From positions 372,001 through 436,000 of the forward strand of contig NZ_CZQA01000009.1 in the NCBI RefSeq assembly GCF_001458735.1: 64,000 nt of DNA, given 5' to 3'. Within the stretch, counting starts at the first letter, position 1. Each line of letters begins with the position of its first letter. Below are positions 28,149-36,041 of the stretch, one piece after another. The translations under genes and the position numbers were made by a program. The notes under the pieces were generated by a model that ran no database searches, was not told the DNA's origin, and saw only the letters and a list, made by a program, of their open reading frames with translations. The stretch comes from Candidatus Nitrospira nitrosa (GTDB lineage Bacteria; Nitrospirota; Nitrospiria; Nitrospirales; Nitrospiraceae).

Positions 28149-28790
28149 TTAGCAGGAGGATTTCTTGCGCATGATTGACACCACAACGTGCGGCGATACT
28201 TCACGAAAAACCGTCTGGGATAAGACTTGATACGCCCAGGTATAGTCAGGCAGCCTGAAACCGGGCTCAGCAAGAGATACCCCGATGCAACCATGCCGTG
28301 GCCCAAGAATTCCTGATGCAACCTCCACGATACCGGTGAATGCCGTTGGATTAAAGATGGCTCCAGTTTCCTTTGGTGTAAATCCATTCATAATGGGGAA
28401 TGCCGTGGACTTATGATCTGATAGAAACTTTTGCCTTACAATTCTGTGATGAAGGGTGCCGTCACTATGAGAGCTGCCATGCAGGTTCACCGGCCTGTCC
28501 CTCATCGGCTTCAGAATACAATACTCTCCTTGTTGATTGCGCCGTACCCATAACACAAGGAACAGGTCTGTTCCCTCACGAACCCCGACCGCGAATTTAC
28601 TCTCCCCTGGAACTGCTTTGAGATTCATCAGCCCAGCATCCGAACTCGCAGCACGCTGCTTTTGCGTCTCCTCGAAACAGCACTGCCAGGTCGCTAACTC
28701 CTCCGTGGTCATCATGGAAGTGTCAAGAGCCTGGTACCTTAACCATTCTTCAAACGTTTGCAGATCATCGTCACTGATAAACTCCTTCAT
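28149..28790 (-). CDS. Unrecognised 213-residue protein
   Basis: I do not recognise this protein. The N-terminal 60 residues are acidic and probably helical (EEWLRYQALDTS, TTEELATWQCCFEE); the rest looks like a mixed fold with hydrophobic strands (FAVGVREGTDLFLVLWVRR) and no membrane segment or signal peptide. It ends in a basic, cysteine-containing tail. GGAATTGG precedes the start. The gene has the same orientation as its neighbours, but a gap of about 200 bp upstream (28791-28990) holds no gene and may contain its promoter. Its codon use does not look out of place. Confidence 0.6.
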   Translation of the reverse strand: MKEFISDDDLQTFEEWLRYQALDTSMMTTEELATWQCCFEETQKQRAASSDAGLMNLKAVPGESKFAVGVREGTDLFLVLWVRRNQQGEYCILKPMRDRPVNLHGSSHSDGTLHHRIVRQKFLSDHKSTAFPIMNGFTPKETGAIFNPTAFTGIVEVASGILGPRHGCIGVSLAEPGFRLPDYTWAYQVLSQTVFREVSPHVVVSIMRKKSSC

Positions 28791-28990
28791 TTTACCAATT
28801 CCCTCAAAGTCACCATCCGCACGCTCTCAAGCCTTGCTAAAGCGCTAAGTGCCAAACTCTGTTCGGGCTATATTATCTGAGGAAGGCTACTGTCACAGGA
28901 ACAGCTCGGCTTGGCACCCACGGTTCCGTATCACATTCACGCTCGCTAGCCAAGGCGATACGTAGAGCCTGGTCTCCATCTCGCAATAGA

Positions 28991-29740
28991 TTAAACAAAC
29001 CCGACCTCCGCCACGACCATTCCTACCTCTTGAAGCGGGACCTGAGCGATGATGGCCCCCGTCGGATCAATCACGGCCGTTGGGCCATAAGATATACACT
29101 GGCCTCGTTCGCCGGTTACGTCGGATGAGAGGATCCACACGCCATGGGCTTTGGCATGGCGCGCTCTGATCTCGTTATGCCGACACTTCCATTCCTCCGC
29201 TGTCACACGCGGCAGCATGTTGTTGCATGGACATACAAGCACGGAGACACCAGAAGCCGCTGCAGACTCGATCGACTTGGAGACATTTAGGTCGTGACAG
29301 ATGTTGATGCCCACCTTTTTCTCGCAGACATCGAATACCGGGAAACCATTTCCGCGCCCAAACACCTTTGCCTCTCCGTCAAGGAGATGCCTCTTTCTGT
29401 AATGAGCAATTACTTTGCCACCTTGTATGGCTAATGCCGAGTTATAAGCAAAGCCGTCTGCCTTTTCGATCATACCGAAAACCATGACAGGCAGAATCGA
29501 GACGAACGATCTAAGCACATCGTTAAACATTGGCGAGCTGAGCTCTACGGCGACACTGGCGATGTATTCCGGACGAATGTCGTATCCCTGAAGAAAGCAC
29601 TCGGGGAAGCAAACCAGATCCGCACCTTGACGTTCAGCCTGGAATGCGTAGTCGCGCATCAGAGACGTGGCGCGCTCTATGTCGCCAAGAACTTCGGGCA
29701 GCTGGCACCTAGCGATTCTCATGGTTGCGTCAATCATCAT
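28991..29740 (-). CDS. Carbon-nitrogen hydrolase (nitrilase superfamily)
   Basis: The roughly 249-residue protein has the three catalytic residues of the nitrilase superfamily: Glu in CFPECFLQGY, Lys in YRKRHLLDG and Cys in INICHDLN. Such enzymes hydrolyse nitriles, amides or N-carbamoyl compounds; the exact substrate cannot be told. The start is uncertain: an upstream GTG at 29755 lies inside a strong inverted repeat, the ATGs at 29740 and 29737 follow the repeat directly, and an ATG at 29722 gives the typical family opening MRIARCQ. None has a good ribosome site. It is separated from the receptor gene by a gap with a gene remnant. Confidence 0.82.
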   Translation of the reverse strand: MMIDATMRIARCQLPEVLGDIERATSLMRDYAFQAERQGADLVCFPECFLQGYDIRPEYIASVAVELSSPMFNDVLRSFVSILPVMVFGMIEKADGFAYNSALAIQGGKVIAHYRKRHLLDGEAKVFGRGNGFPVFDVCEKKVGINICHDLNVSKSIESAAASGVSVLVCPCNNMLPRVTAEEWKCRHNEIRARHAKAHGVWILSSDVTGERGQCISYGPTAVIDPTGAIIAQVPLQEVGMVVAEVGFV

Positions 29741-29741
29741 C

Positions 29742-29776
29742 TCGAACGGGCGCACCTACGACAGGCGCCCGTTCGA
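29742..29776. repeat. Perfect 12-bp inverted repeat at the 5' end of the nitrilase gene
   Basis: The arms TCGAACGGGCGC (29742-29753) and GCGCCCGTTCGA (29765-29776) are perfect reverse complements around an 11-base loop. The hairpin lies immediately upstream of the ATG at 29740, without a U-tract on the minus strand. It could control translation of the nitrilase gene, bind a regulator, or be left by a rearrangement. Confidence 0.8.
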
Positions 29777-29875
29777 ACTATTTTGAGCTTGGGCAAGGTC
29801 AGAGGGGAACGTCGCAACAACGCCGAGCGTTCTCATTATTTATAGTCGCCTGTTGGGCCTTAAATTGAATTTGAG

Positions 29876-30013
29876 TCAGCAACCCCATGCGTCCGTAAAG
29901 GCGCGGACAAAGTTAGCACCAAGCACTTTCTCTGCAATACGGATCGGATACCCTCTCCTCAACAGTGCATCGGCTATTACCTCGCACTGAATTTGCCATT
30001 TAGGTGGTAGTTC
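29876..30013 (-). pseudogene. 3' remnant of a membrane dipeptidase-like gene
   Basis: A minus-strand stretch of 45 codons ending in TGA at 29876-29878 reads ADALLRRGYPIRI followed by AEKVLGANFVRAF. This matches the usual C-terminal pattern of M19 (renal-type) dipeptidases, LLxRGYxxxxIxKILGxNFLRV. The frame is closed by a TGA directly upstream and I find no further dipeptidase sequence in 30014-30156. PvdM of the pyoverdine pathway belongs to this family, so the loss is notable, but the link is only inference. The rest of the 29777-30156 gap shows no gene. Confidence 0.5.
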
Positions 30014-30156
30014 TCAATATTGGAGCCTCCCATTTTCGAAGCTTACCAGAGACAGCGGCACCCCCGACCCCTCGCAAGTAGAACCCTGAACGCAACGGGT
30101 CGGGACCCTACATGTGCTCACACGATCTCTATGATGTCAAAATACACGCCTCTCGA

Positions 30157-32772
30157 TTACATAAACTCGAACTTCAGGGATCCGATCACCGTAAATGGTG
30201 CCCCGGTATAAACAATCTCCCTGAAATTCTGTGTACCGCTAAAGTAGCGCTGGTCTAACAGATTGGTAAAATTAATGGAGGCGAGAAGATTCGTGCGCGT
30301 GAAAAACTCCGGCTTTCTATAGTACACAGCGGCATCCATACGTGCGTATCCAGGGAGCTCAAACGAAGCCTGGCAATTGGCGGGATCCGTACATTGGAAC
30401 ACGCCGTTTCGCTTGCCCTGTGCAAACATCCCGAGACCTACACCAAGCCCTTTCAATGGGCCATCCTGCACGAAATAGGTACTCCAGACTCTCCCTTGGT
30501 GGAGCGCTGAGTTGGGAACCCGGCTTCCAACAAGGAATACGTTGTCCTCGGTGACTCGCGCGTCGGTATAGGCATAGTTCGCGATGATGTCCCAGCCGGG
30601 CAGAATTCTTCCCGCCACGTCGAACTCGATTCCCTGGCTGCGTTGCTCACCGGTCGGGACAGAGAACACGAATCCGCTGAGTGGATCGCCGGTTAAGACA
30701 TTTCGCTTCTTGATATGGAAGGCTGCAAGGGTCGCCCGCAACCGATTGTCCGGGCTCTGAAACTTCACACCTCCCTCAACGGCCTTTCCGCGCTCCGGCG
30801 CGAATGTCCCTCCAGTGGCGCTTCTGAGCCCTGGCTCTTGAGGGGCAAACGACTCTGTATAGTTGGCAAAGAGCGCGATCGGCTTCCATGGTTGATAGGT
30901 CAACCCAATCGACGGACTAAAGGCCAGTTCAGTTTGACTTGTATGGGTCGTATCCGGCGTGTCATCGGTCGGGCGATTCGTGAGATCCTGTTTGAAGTAA
31001 TCGAACCGACCGCCTCCGTGCAAGTGGAGATTGTCCAGGAGGCTCACGTGATCCCCAAAGTAGAATCCCAAGATGTTATTGACCGTCTTGCTATTGCTGA
31101 ATTTCGAGAGAGGCGTATCGAGGAAAAACCGGTTCCTAGTGTTGAAGATATTGATGAAACTAAAGGCTCCTGGCGTTGTCGTGTCACCGCCGAAATCACT
31201 GAACGCCGACTCGGATGCGACTTCTCGCCCCACTTCGACCCCGACAATCGTCTTATGTGCCAGTGGGCCGGTCGCGAATTTCCCGTGCAATTCATTTTGC
31301 AAGTAGTGGCTTTGGGTCACTGTGGGAATTACGAAGCGCGCCAGGTTCAGATTACCTTCGTTTTCGTCTCCGATCAGAAACCAGGATTCCATACTATTGT
31401 ATCGGCTACGAGCCACGGCCGCTCTAAACGCCGTGCGCCATCTGAACATATCATTGAAGTCGTGCAGGAATGTCAGCGTGGCCTTTCCATGATTCGTCTC
31501 GAGTTTCCGGCTAGGATCGCCCAGGAAATTATTAATGGGAATCGATGCCACGCCGCCGCCGATTGCCACCAGCCCACGATCGATCGGTCTATTGTCATAG
31601 AGATACTCGGCCTCAAAGCGAAATGTCGTCCGCGGTCCTAGTTCCCAACCAAAAGTCGGCGCGAGAAAGATCCGTTCCGAGCGTACACCTTCTCGATAAC
31701 TGCCGGCGTTTTCGTACATGCCATTGAATCGATACGTTAAAGTCTTGCTCTCATTCAGCGGCCCGCCGATGTCTATTTGTGGACGGTAGAGATCGTAATT
31801 GCCGAGGATCATTTCGGCTGCATAGTAGGGATCCTTTAACGGCGCCTTGGTGATTTGATGAATCATGCCGCCCGGATCCGATCGGCCATACAAATACGAC
31901 GGCGGGCTCTTCACCACTTCTATCGATTCGATGTTGATGATGTCCCGCTGTGAGCGCGAGCTGAAGAAACTGTCGTCGCGAAATCCATTCTTAAAGACAT
32001 TGAATTGCGATGCAAATCCACGAATCATGAAGTTACCACCCTGACCACCCTGACTACTGAATTGCGACACACCGCTCACGTTGAGCAACGCCTCATCAAG
32101 GCGAATGATTCGTTGATCTTCGATCACTTGCCTCGTGACGGTCTGGATGGATCGAGGAGTGTCGTGAAGTGGAACGGGGATTCTCAGTGCAGTGGAAGTG
32201 TCTTGAGCAGTATACGCAGAGTCCTTTCGCTCTCGTGTCTCTTTCACCATGACTTCAGGGAGCTTGATTGGTTTTTGTGAAACCGTCCCAATCGGCTCCC
32301 CTGGGGACTCTGGAAATACCTTCTTCTCTTCCGCCAATATCGGTGGTGCGACAGCCGGCGCAACAGCGCCCGGCACGAGCGTGACCGCTCTGGTCCCCGT
32401 CACACGGTAGGTCAGCCCTGTGCCGGCTAACAACGTCTGTAGAGCCTCTTCCGGCGTATGTGACCCGCTGATACCGGAGACACTCATGCCGGAGACAAGC
32501 TCCGACGGCACACTAACCTGCCAGCCCGTCACCTCCGCAAAGGAGTTTAACGCTGCCCCAAGTGGCTGGGCTGCGATGTTAAAGGTAGCCGTGGCACGCG
32601 GTGGCTCTAAGGTCACGCTGTCCTGGGCAAGGACCGTACTGGCTGCCATCGTGATGCAGGTAAAAATGAAGAGGGTCAAGCTCACAGGCTGCGCGCATGA
32701 GTAAGCCCACCGTGCTCTGCGGGCCTTGTCCGGTGCTACATATTTGTTTGTGTGCAGATCTCGTTGTTCCAT
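30157..32772 (-). CDS. TonB-dependent siderophore receptor with N-terminal signalling (STN) domain
   Basis: The 871-residue outer membrane receptor has, in order: a signal peptide ending near ASTVLAQ (about residue 50); an STN domain at about 60-135 (FNIAAQPLGAALNSFAEVTG, SGSHTPEEALQTLL); a possible TonB box LPEVMV near 175; a plug domain (RSIQTVT, MIRGF, YGRSDPGGMIHQI); and a 22-strand barrel ending in KFEFM. The STN domain is the type that contacts a FecR-like regulator, and fecR-fecI lie directly upstream. It is the likely receptor for the ferric form of the clustered product, although an exogenous siderophore cannot be excluded. A FecI-type promoter lies about 40 bases ahead of the start. 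Confidence 0.95.
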   Translation of the reverse strand: MEQRDLHTNKYVAPDKARRARWAYSCAQPVSLTLFIFTCITMAASTVLAQDSVTLEPPRATATFNIAAQPLGAALNSFAEVTGWQVSVPSELVSGMSVSGISGSHTPEEALQTLLAGTGLTYRVTGTRAVTLVPGAVAPAVAPPILAEEKKVFPESPGEPIGTVSQKPIKLPEVMVKETRERKDSAYTAQDTSTALRIPVPLHDTPRSIQTVTRQVIEDQRIIRLDEALLNVSGVSQFSSQGGQGGNFMIRGFASQFNVFKNGFRDDSFFSSRSQRDIINIESIEVVKSPPSYLYGRSDPGGMIHQITKAPLKDPYYAAEMILGNYDLYRPQIDIGGPLNESKTLTYRFNGMYENAGSYREGVRSERIFLAPTFGWELGPRTTFRFEAEYLYDNRPIDRGLVAIGGGVASIPINNFLGDPSRKLETNHGKATLTFLHDFNDMFRWRTAFRAAVARSRYNSMESWFLIGDENEGNLNLARFVIPTVTQSHYLQNELHGKFATGPLAHKTIVGVEVGREVASESAFSDFGGDTTTPGAFSFINIFNTRNRFFLDTPLSKFSNSKTVNNILGFYFGDHVSLLDNLHLHGGGRFDYFKQDLTNRPTDDTPDTTHTSQTELAFSPSIGLTYQPWKPIALFANYTESFAPQEPGLRSATGGTFAPERGKAVEGGVKFQSPDNRLRATLAAFHIKKRNVLTGDPLSGFVFSVPTGEQRSQGIEFDVAGRILPGWDIIANYAYTDARVTEDNVFLVGSRVPNSALHQGRVWSTYFVQDGPLKGLGVGLGMFAQGKRNGVFQCTDPANCQASFELPGYARMDAAVYYRKPEFFTRTNLLASINFTNLLDQRYFSGTQNFREIVYTGAPFTVIGSLKFEFM

Positions 32773-32820
32773 TGTTCTCTTTCCCGTAGGGCCTCCTGTT
32801 TTTCACTTCACGTTCTCTGT

Positions 32821-32849
32821 AGACGGGAAAGAACACACTCTTCCTCACC
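32821..32849 (-). promoter_or_regulatory. Putative FecI-type ECF promoter of the TonB-dependent receptor gene
   Basis: On the minus strand it reads GGTGAGG, 17 bases, CGTCT. It lies between fecR and the receptor gene, about 40 bases from the receptor start, where FecI-type sigma factors usually act. Three further copies of the motif occur upstream of the biosynthetic, exbB and RND-pump operons. Confidence 0.7.
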
Positions 32850-32879
32850 TGTTCCTAGGCCAATCGACGATTTCGAGGG

Positions 32880-33863
32880 TCAAAACACAATGACGAGACG
32901 ATCAGCCAGGCTGATCGTTGAGAGAGGAACTGTCTGGAGGAGCAACGCAAGCGCACCAACGGGATCATCGACATTATAGGTGCCGGTCACCTTGATATCA
33001 CCGACCTGTCGATTCAGAAGTAGGATTCTGCCGCCATGATACCGCTGCAGTTCCTCGAGCACCTGGAGAAATGGAACGTTCTGAACCACCAGCCGACCCC
33101 GCAACCATGAGGAAGCAGTCGTGACATCGATGGCCTGCGGTCGGCCGAGATGATGTGGCTCCACCTGAATCTGCGATCCGGCAGTCACAGCTACTGGAGA
33201 GCCTGTCTTCGCTTTGGATTCAACTTCGACAGTACCTTCGAGGACTATAATGCGATCCCCACCTGGGTCGGTTCGTACGACAAATGCTGTTCCGACTGCT
33301 CGAACCGTGGTGCCCGCGCTCTCGACGAGAAACGGACGCTGCGCATCGTGCTGGACATTGAGAAACACTTCGCCCTTGAGCAAACGGATTCGGCGAACCG
33401 TTGCATCATACGAGAACGCGATGGCTGTCTGGGCATTCAGTGTGGCAATCGACCGATCGGGCAACTCAACGGTGCGCCGCTCTCCGGGCCCCGTGTGATA
33501 GTCGGCCTGCCAGCGGATGGAAATATCAAAATGTTCCGCGAGGAGCACCACGAAGACAAGGCACGCAGCTGTCAGGACGGGCCATCGCAGAGAAAACGCC
33601 GGCTTGGATGCAAGCCTGGACGGACTTGCCCCCGCCATGACAGCGGCAGCGGCAGTCAGCTCCGGACTGTCCCATACTCTAGAAACCGTGCGATAGATGA
33701 GGGCATGCTTAGGACTCTGCGCCTGCCAGGTCTCAAAGGCTTGACGGTCCTCTTGTGAGAGGCCACTGTTCCGCAAACGAATCACCCAGGCTACAGCCTC
33801 TTTCCTGAGCCGGGCTTCCTCTTCAGAGAGCACCATGTCGTCTGAATCATCCGTACGCTGCAT
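32880..33863 (-). CDS. fecR: FecR-type anti-sigma / transmembrane sensor
   Basis: The 327-residue product has a cytoplasmic N-terminal DUF4880-like helix region (AVAWVIRLRNSGLSQEDRQAFETW), one membrane segment near 95-112 (WPVLTAACLVFVVLLAEHF) and the periplasmic FecR domain (GERRTVELPDRSIATLNAQT, GEVFLNVQHDAQRPFLVES). The C-terminal STN-like segment (GTYNVDDPVGALALLLQTV) is usual. It binds the sigma factor and relays the signal from the receptor STN domain. The gene lies 75 bp after fecI. No good ribosome site is visible at 33863; a later ATG at residue 10 is possible. Confidence 0.93.
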   Translation of the reverse strand: MQRTDDSDDMVLSEEEARLRKEAVAWVIRLRNSGLSQEDRQAFETWQAQSPKHALIYRTVSRVWDSPELTAAAAVMAGASPSRLASKPAFSLRWPVLTAACLVFVVLLAEHFDISIRWQADYHTGPGERRTVELPDRSIATLNAQTAIAFSYDATVRRIRLLKGEVFLNVQHDAQRPFLVESAGTTVRAVGTAFVVRTDPGGDRIIVLEGTVEVESKAKTGSPVAVTAGSQIQVEPHHLGRPQAIDVTTASSWLRGRLVVQNVPFLQVLEELQRYHGGRILLLNRQVGDIKVTGTYNVDDPVGALALLLQTVPLSTISLADRLVIVF

Positions 33864-33938
33864 AATCCGGTCGTGTCGGCAGGTGCTCGACAGAACCGGG
33901 GCCAGTATACAGTGTGACGATTTAACAGACCAAGATCC

Positions 33939-34532
33939 TCACTGATGGCGGTCGATAGCCTCCAGGGCCTCACAAGTTTGATCCAGCGCTCGCATCAGTA
34001 ACTTCTCCACCCCGCTCTCCGAAATACCCATCCGTACGGCAATTTCCTGATAGGAGTACCCACACACGCGGCACAGCACGAAGGCTTCACGGCTTCGGGG
34101 AGGAAGCTGTTCGATCGCCTGGAGGCACAAACGAAGCCGCTGCTTAGCGAGCAACTCCCGTTCCGGCGACGGCGCCTGACTGGGGACCGCCGTTGCGGCA
34201 TCCATGTCATCAAAGGCTTGGACGCTATTTTTTTCTCTCCGCAGATGGTCAATCGCCAAATTCGCGGCAATCCGATGGAGCAACGCACGCGGCTGCTCAA
34301 CCACCTGCGCGTCGCCGAGACGAAGCAACCGCACATAGGTATCCTGTACAAGGTCGGCAGCCGTTTCGTGCGACTTCACCATCCCGACAAGCCGACGCGT
34401 CAGTTCCTCACGATACTGTTGAAACAGCGAAGCGATCTGCCCATACGTGAGACGCAGTGCAGACCCAACATTGGAAATGTCTCGGGAAGCCATGAGTTGT
34501 GCTTCAGCGAGATGTGTGCTGTGCGTTGTCAT
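33939..34532 (-). CDS. fecI: FecI-type ECF RNA polymerase sigma factor
   Basis: The 197-residue product has sigma region 2 (ADLVQDTYVRLLRL, RALLHRIAANLAIDHLRR) and region 4 (LPPRSREAFVLCRVCGYSYQEIAVRMGISESGVEKLLMRA), as in iron-starvation sigma factors. It should direct RNA polymerase to the receptor promoter after release by FecR. The start at 34532 has GGGAG at fair spacing. Upstream lies a Fur-box promoter and a conserved hairpin element, so expression is probably repressed by iron. Four copies of a shared ECF-like motif in this window are candidate target promoters. Confidence 0.95.
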   Translation of the reverse strand: MTTHSTHLAEAQLMASRDISNVGSALRLTYGQIASLFQQYREELTRRLVGMVKSHETAADLVQDTYVRLLRLGDAQVVEQPRALLHRIAANLAIDHLRREKNSVQAFDDMDAATAVPSQAPSPERELLAKQRLRLCLQAIEQLPPRSREAFVLCRVCGYSYQEIAVRMGISESGVEKLLMRALDQTCEALEAIDRHQ

Positions 34533-34560
34533 TGCCTATCTCCCTTTGCTCCAGCGTGCT

Positions 34561-34759
34561 CAATAAAAAAGCCCAGAGTGTCCTTCGACACCCTGGGCTC
34601 CGGTCTTCACTGACCTCTGGCCTCGTTTAATGGTGACTGTTATTTAAATGAGCTTTGCACCTAAGCCCGAAACTTCTTGATTAAACCGTCTCACCTAGAA
34701 GCATTGCGGCATATGGATCTATGATTTCAGATTCATCAGCACCTATTGCTAGTTGATAT
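34561..34759 (-). ncRNA. Candidate iron-responsive small RNA or leader attenuator, copy 1 (upstream of fecI)
   Basis: A transcript from the Fur-controlled promoter at 34766-34795 would run about 195 bases and end in a 12-bp hairpin with a U-tract, 29 bases before fecI. The last 64 bases (34561-34624) are repeated with 56 of 64 identities at 35921-35984, upstream of bfd. Pairs in the stem change in a compensatory way between copies (G-C to A-U, U-A to U-G), which supports selection on RNA structure. A second small hairpin GGUC-N6-GACC precedes it. It may be a free small RNA like PrrF or RyhB, or a leader that allows partial read-through into fecI. Confidence 0.55.
34571..34598 (-). terminator. 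Intrinsic terminator-like hairpin upstream of fecI
   Basis: In minus-strand RNA the stem GCCCAGGGUGUC pairs along all 12 positions with GACACUCUGGGC (one G-U pair) around a GAAG loop, followed by UUUUUUAUUG. Position and U-tract fit a Rho-independent terminator or attenuator. Confidence 0.8.
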
Positions 34760-34795
34760 AGGTTCTCAATATCATTGCCATGGCTCTGCTGTCAA
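34755..34795 (-). promoter_or_regulatory. Sigma70-like promoter overlapped by a Fur box, upstream of fecI
   Basis: On the minus strand TTGACA (34790-34795) is followed after 18 bases by TATTGA. The sequence GATATTGAGAACCTATATC (34755-34773) matches the 19-bp Fur consensus at 14 positions by hand count and covers the -10 region, so iron-loaded Fur would block transcription. The same layout occurs ahead of bfd. Confidence 0.6.
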
Positions 34796-34952
34796 CATCT
34801 ATTTTTAACTACCGCTGCATGAACACGAATAGGAGACTACTGCTGAGGATATTGATTATTCAGATAGCGCTGATACGACGAACTAAAGCACAAACAAGTC
34901 CTCGCGGCCCGAGCACAATAAGCCCATTCTGTACGCGTGTTTACATCCACAG

Positions 34953-35096
34953 TTACGAAATAGGCAGTCCCGCTTTTCCATTGACACTTGTCCATATCCA
35001 CATGACGACAATCGTCGACAAGAGAATACCGAGCGCCGTCGCCAAACTAATGAATATGGCCACATCATCTCTCGATTGAAGATAACGTTTGCTCAT
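34953..35096 (-). CDS. Small single-span membrane protein, 47 residues
   Basis: This short gene starts with ATG at 35096, preceded by GGGAGCG, and encodes MSKRYLQSRDDVAIFISL and onward through one hydrophobic helix (about residues 12-38, LATALGILLSTIVVMWIW) to a short polar end. I do not recognise a family. It lies among tiny iron-related genes in the same orientation, so it may be part of the uptake island. The function is unknown; overlapping frames in this segment look like shadows. Confidence 0.5.
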   Translation of the reverse strand: MSKRYLQSRDDVAIFISLATALGILLSTIVVMWIWTSVNGKAGLPIS

Positions 35097-35166
35097 CTTC
35101 GCTCCCTCATCAAACGTTCAGTCCCAGTTATACCGGCATGGTTGACCCCGGACCGCAACTGTTCGC

Positions 35167-35385
35167 TTAGTGACACACCATACTTGGATTCTGTTCTGCG
35201 ATCCCCAACGACTGCTCCGTAGATGGGCGCGCGACGATCACTGCCAAACGCTGTACGGACTCGGCAAACACAAGAAATTCGTCACGTGTGAGGTGGAGCG
35301 TGACTGCACCGCACGTCAGATGCAGTTTCCCACATCCACATAATACCAGCTTCATTGGACCATCCTTACCAAATGCCTTCTTCAT
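35167..35385 (-). CDS. Small cysteine- and histidine-containing protein, 72 residues
   Basis: The start at 35385 follows AGGAAG at good spacing; an ATG 6 codons upstream is less well placed. The sequence reads MKLVLCGCGKLHLTCGAVTL after about ten residues, then LTRDEFLVFAESVQRLAVIV. The CGCGKLHLTCG stretch, with three Cys and one His, could bind a metal. I believe similar small proteins occur next to iron-regulated genes in other bacteria, but I cannot name a characterised one. It sits between the membrane microprotein and the zinc-ribbon gene in the same orientation. Confidence 0.6.
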   Translation of the reverse strand: MKKAFGKDGPMKLVLCGCGKLHLTCGAVTLHLTRDEFLVFAESVQRLAVIVARPSTEQSLGIAEQNPSMVCH

Positions 35386-35433
35386 GCGAGTCTTCCTTTC
35401 CATAGAATGAGAGCGGAGTGATCCTCGGATCTG

Positions 35434-35595
35434 TTAGCAGCTCGATGTGGACAGGCGCACGACCAGACTTCGGAGTACGACACTCTCCTCGCAATACCAA
35501 CCGCAGTTGATACACCTCCACCGTTTTTCACGATAATAATCAGAAGCTCCTTCACCAATGATGTACCCGCCACATCGTCGACAGCTAATCTTCAT
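35434..35595 (-). CDS. Small zinc-ribbon-like protein, 53 residues
   Basis: ATG at 35595 follows a strong GGAGG site with 4-base spacing. The product starts MKISCRRCGGYIIGEGASDY and has CRRCGG followed about 20 residues later by CINCGWYCEE, two CxxC-type knuckles as in zinc ribbons or rubredoxin-like folds. The 3' half is less conserved-looking and ends in SSC. Its partner is unknown; a metal or RNA-binding role is only inference. A longer frame over the same DNA lacks these features and I regard it as a shadow. Confidence 0.6.
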   Translation of the reverse strand: MKISCRRCGGYIIGEGASDYYREKRWRCINCGWYCEESVVLRSLVVRLSTSSC

Positions 35596-35661
35596 AGTTC
35601 CTCCATAGTGGTTGTTGCGCTGACTAGCTTTCTCTCACCCCCTAAGCGACCGGGCTTCCCA

Positions 35662-35865
35662 TTATCGAACCAGGACTTCGACCGAAGACCTGATGCCGCC
35701 CTCATGAATACGTTGAACCATGGTTTCTAAATCGGACTCGCAACGCCCACAACAGGAGTCATCCAACCCCATCGCCTGTTTCATCGCCTCCGGGCAAGCT
35801 CCGAGTCGTGATGCCAGGCTGGAAAATTCAGACTCCTTAATTCCTCTACACAAACAGATGAACAT
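35662..35865 (-). CDS. bfd: Bacterioferritin-associated ferredoxin-like [2Fe-2S] protein
   Basis: The 67-residue product begins MFICLCRGI and has the four cluster cysteines in the Bfd pattern: CLC near the start and CCGRC later (GLDDSCCGRCESDLE). Bfd reduces iron in bacterioferritin and releases it into the cytosol under starvation; related BFD domains also act in reductases. I chose the ATG at 35865 because AAGGAG is spaced properly for it and overlaps the earlier ATG at 35871. A Fur-box promoter and a conserved hairpin lie upstream, fitting expression in low iron. No bacterioferritin gene is visible nearby. Confidence 0.88.
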   Translation of the reverse strand: MFICLCRGIKESEFSSLASRLGACPEAMKQAMGLDDSCCGRCESDLETMVQRIHEGGIRSSVEVLVR

Positions 35866-35920
35866 GCCCATCTCCTTGGCAAGTCAGTGACACCAGGCGC
35901 ATGGCCTCACAACCATGTCG

Positions 35921-36041
35921 CAATAAAAAAGCCCAAGGCATCCTTCGATACCCTGGGCTCCGGTCTGCAACGACCTCTGGCCTCATTCCTGCTCGTACAT
36001 GACAGGAGTGTTGCTTCCAATCACAACTATTTACTTGATAC
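35921..36041 (-). ncRNA. Candidate iron-responsive small RNA or leader attenuator, copy 2 (upstream of bfd)
   Basis: A transcript from the promoter at 36048-36076 would be about 120 bases and end in a hairpin with a U-tract, 55 bases before bfd. The terminal 64 bases (35921-35984) are the second copy of the element at 34561-34624. The upstream parts of the two transcripts are unlike each other, so the conserved unit is promoter plus 3' structure. Two Fur-regulated, terminator-ended copies in close order recall the PrrF1/PrrF2 pair of Pseudomonas; no sequence kinship is claimed. Confidence 0.55.
35931..35958 (-). terminator. Intrinsic terminator-like hairpin upstream of bfd
   Basis: In minus-strand RNA GCCCAGGGUAUC pairs with GAUGCCUUGGGC over 12 positions, two of them G-U, around a GAAG loop, followed by UUUUUUAUUG. 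It may also terminate transcription from the PepSY gene that ends at 36144. Confidence 0.8.

Noticed and set aside
30097-30112. GGGTCGGGACCC inverted repeat downstream of the receptor gene as a terminator
   Set aside because: The loop is too tight and there is no U-tract on the minus strand.
34676-34780. Minus-strand open stretch of about 35 codons reading DIENLYQLAIGADESEIIDP and onward, which faintly resembles DIEKAYQV in front of bfd
   Set aside because: It has no start codon in frame (a TGA lies just upstream), no ribosome site, and an indel between the two copies breaks the frame relation. The shared part is explained better by promoter and Fur box. A tiny peptide cannot be fully excluded.
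34780-35079. 99-codon plus-strand frame
   Set aside because: It is antisense to the small membrane protein gene and shows no protein-like composition or ribosome site.
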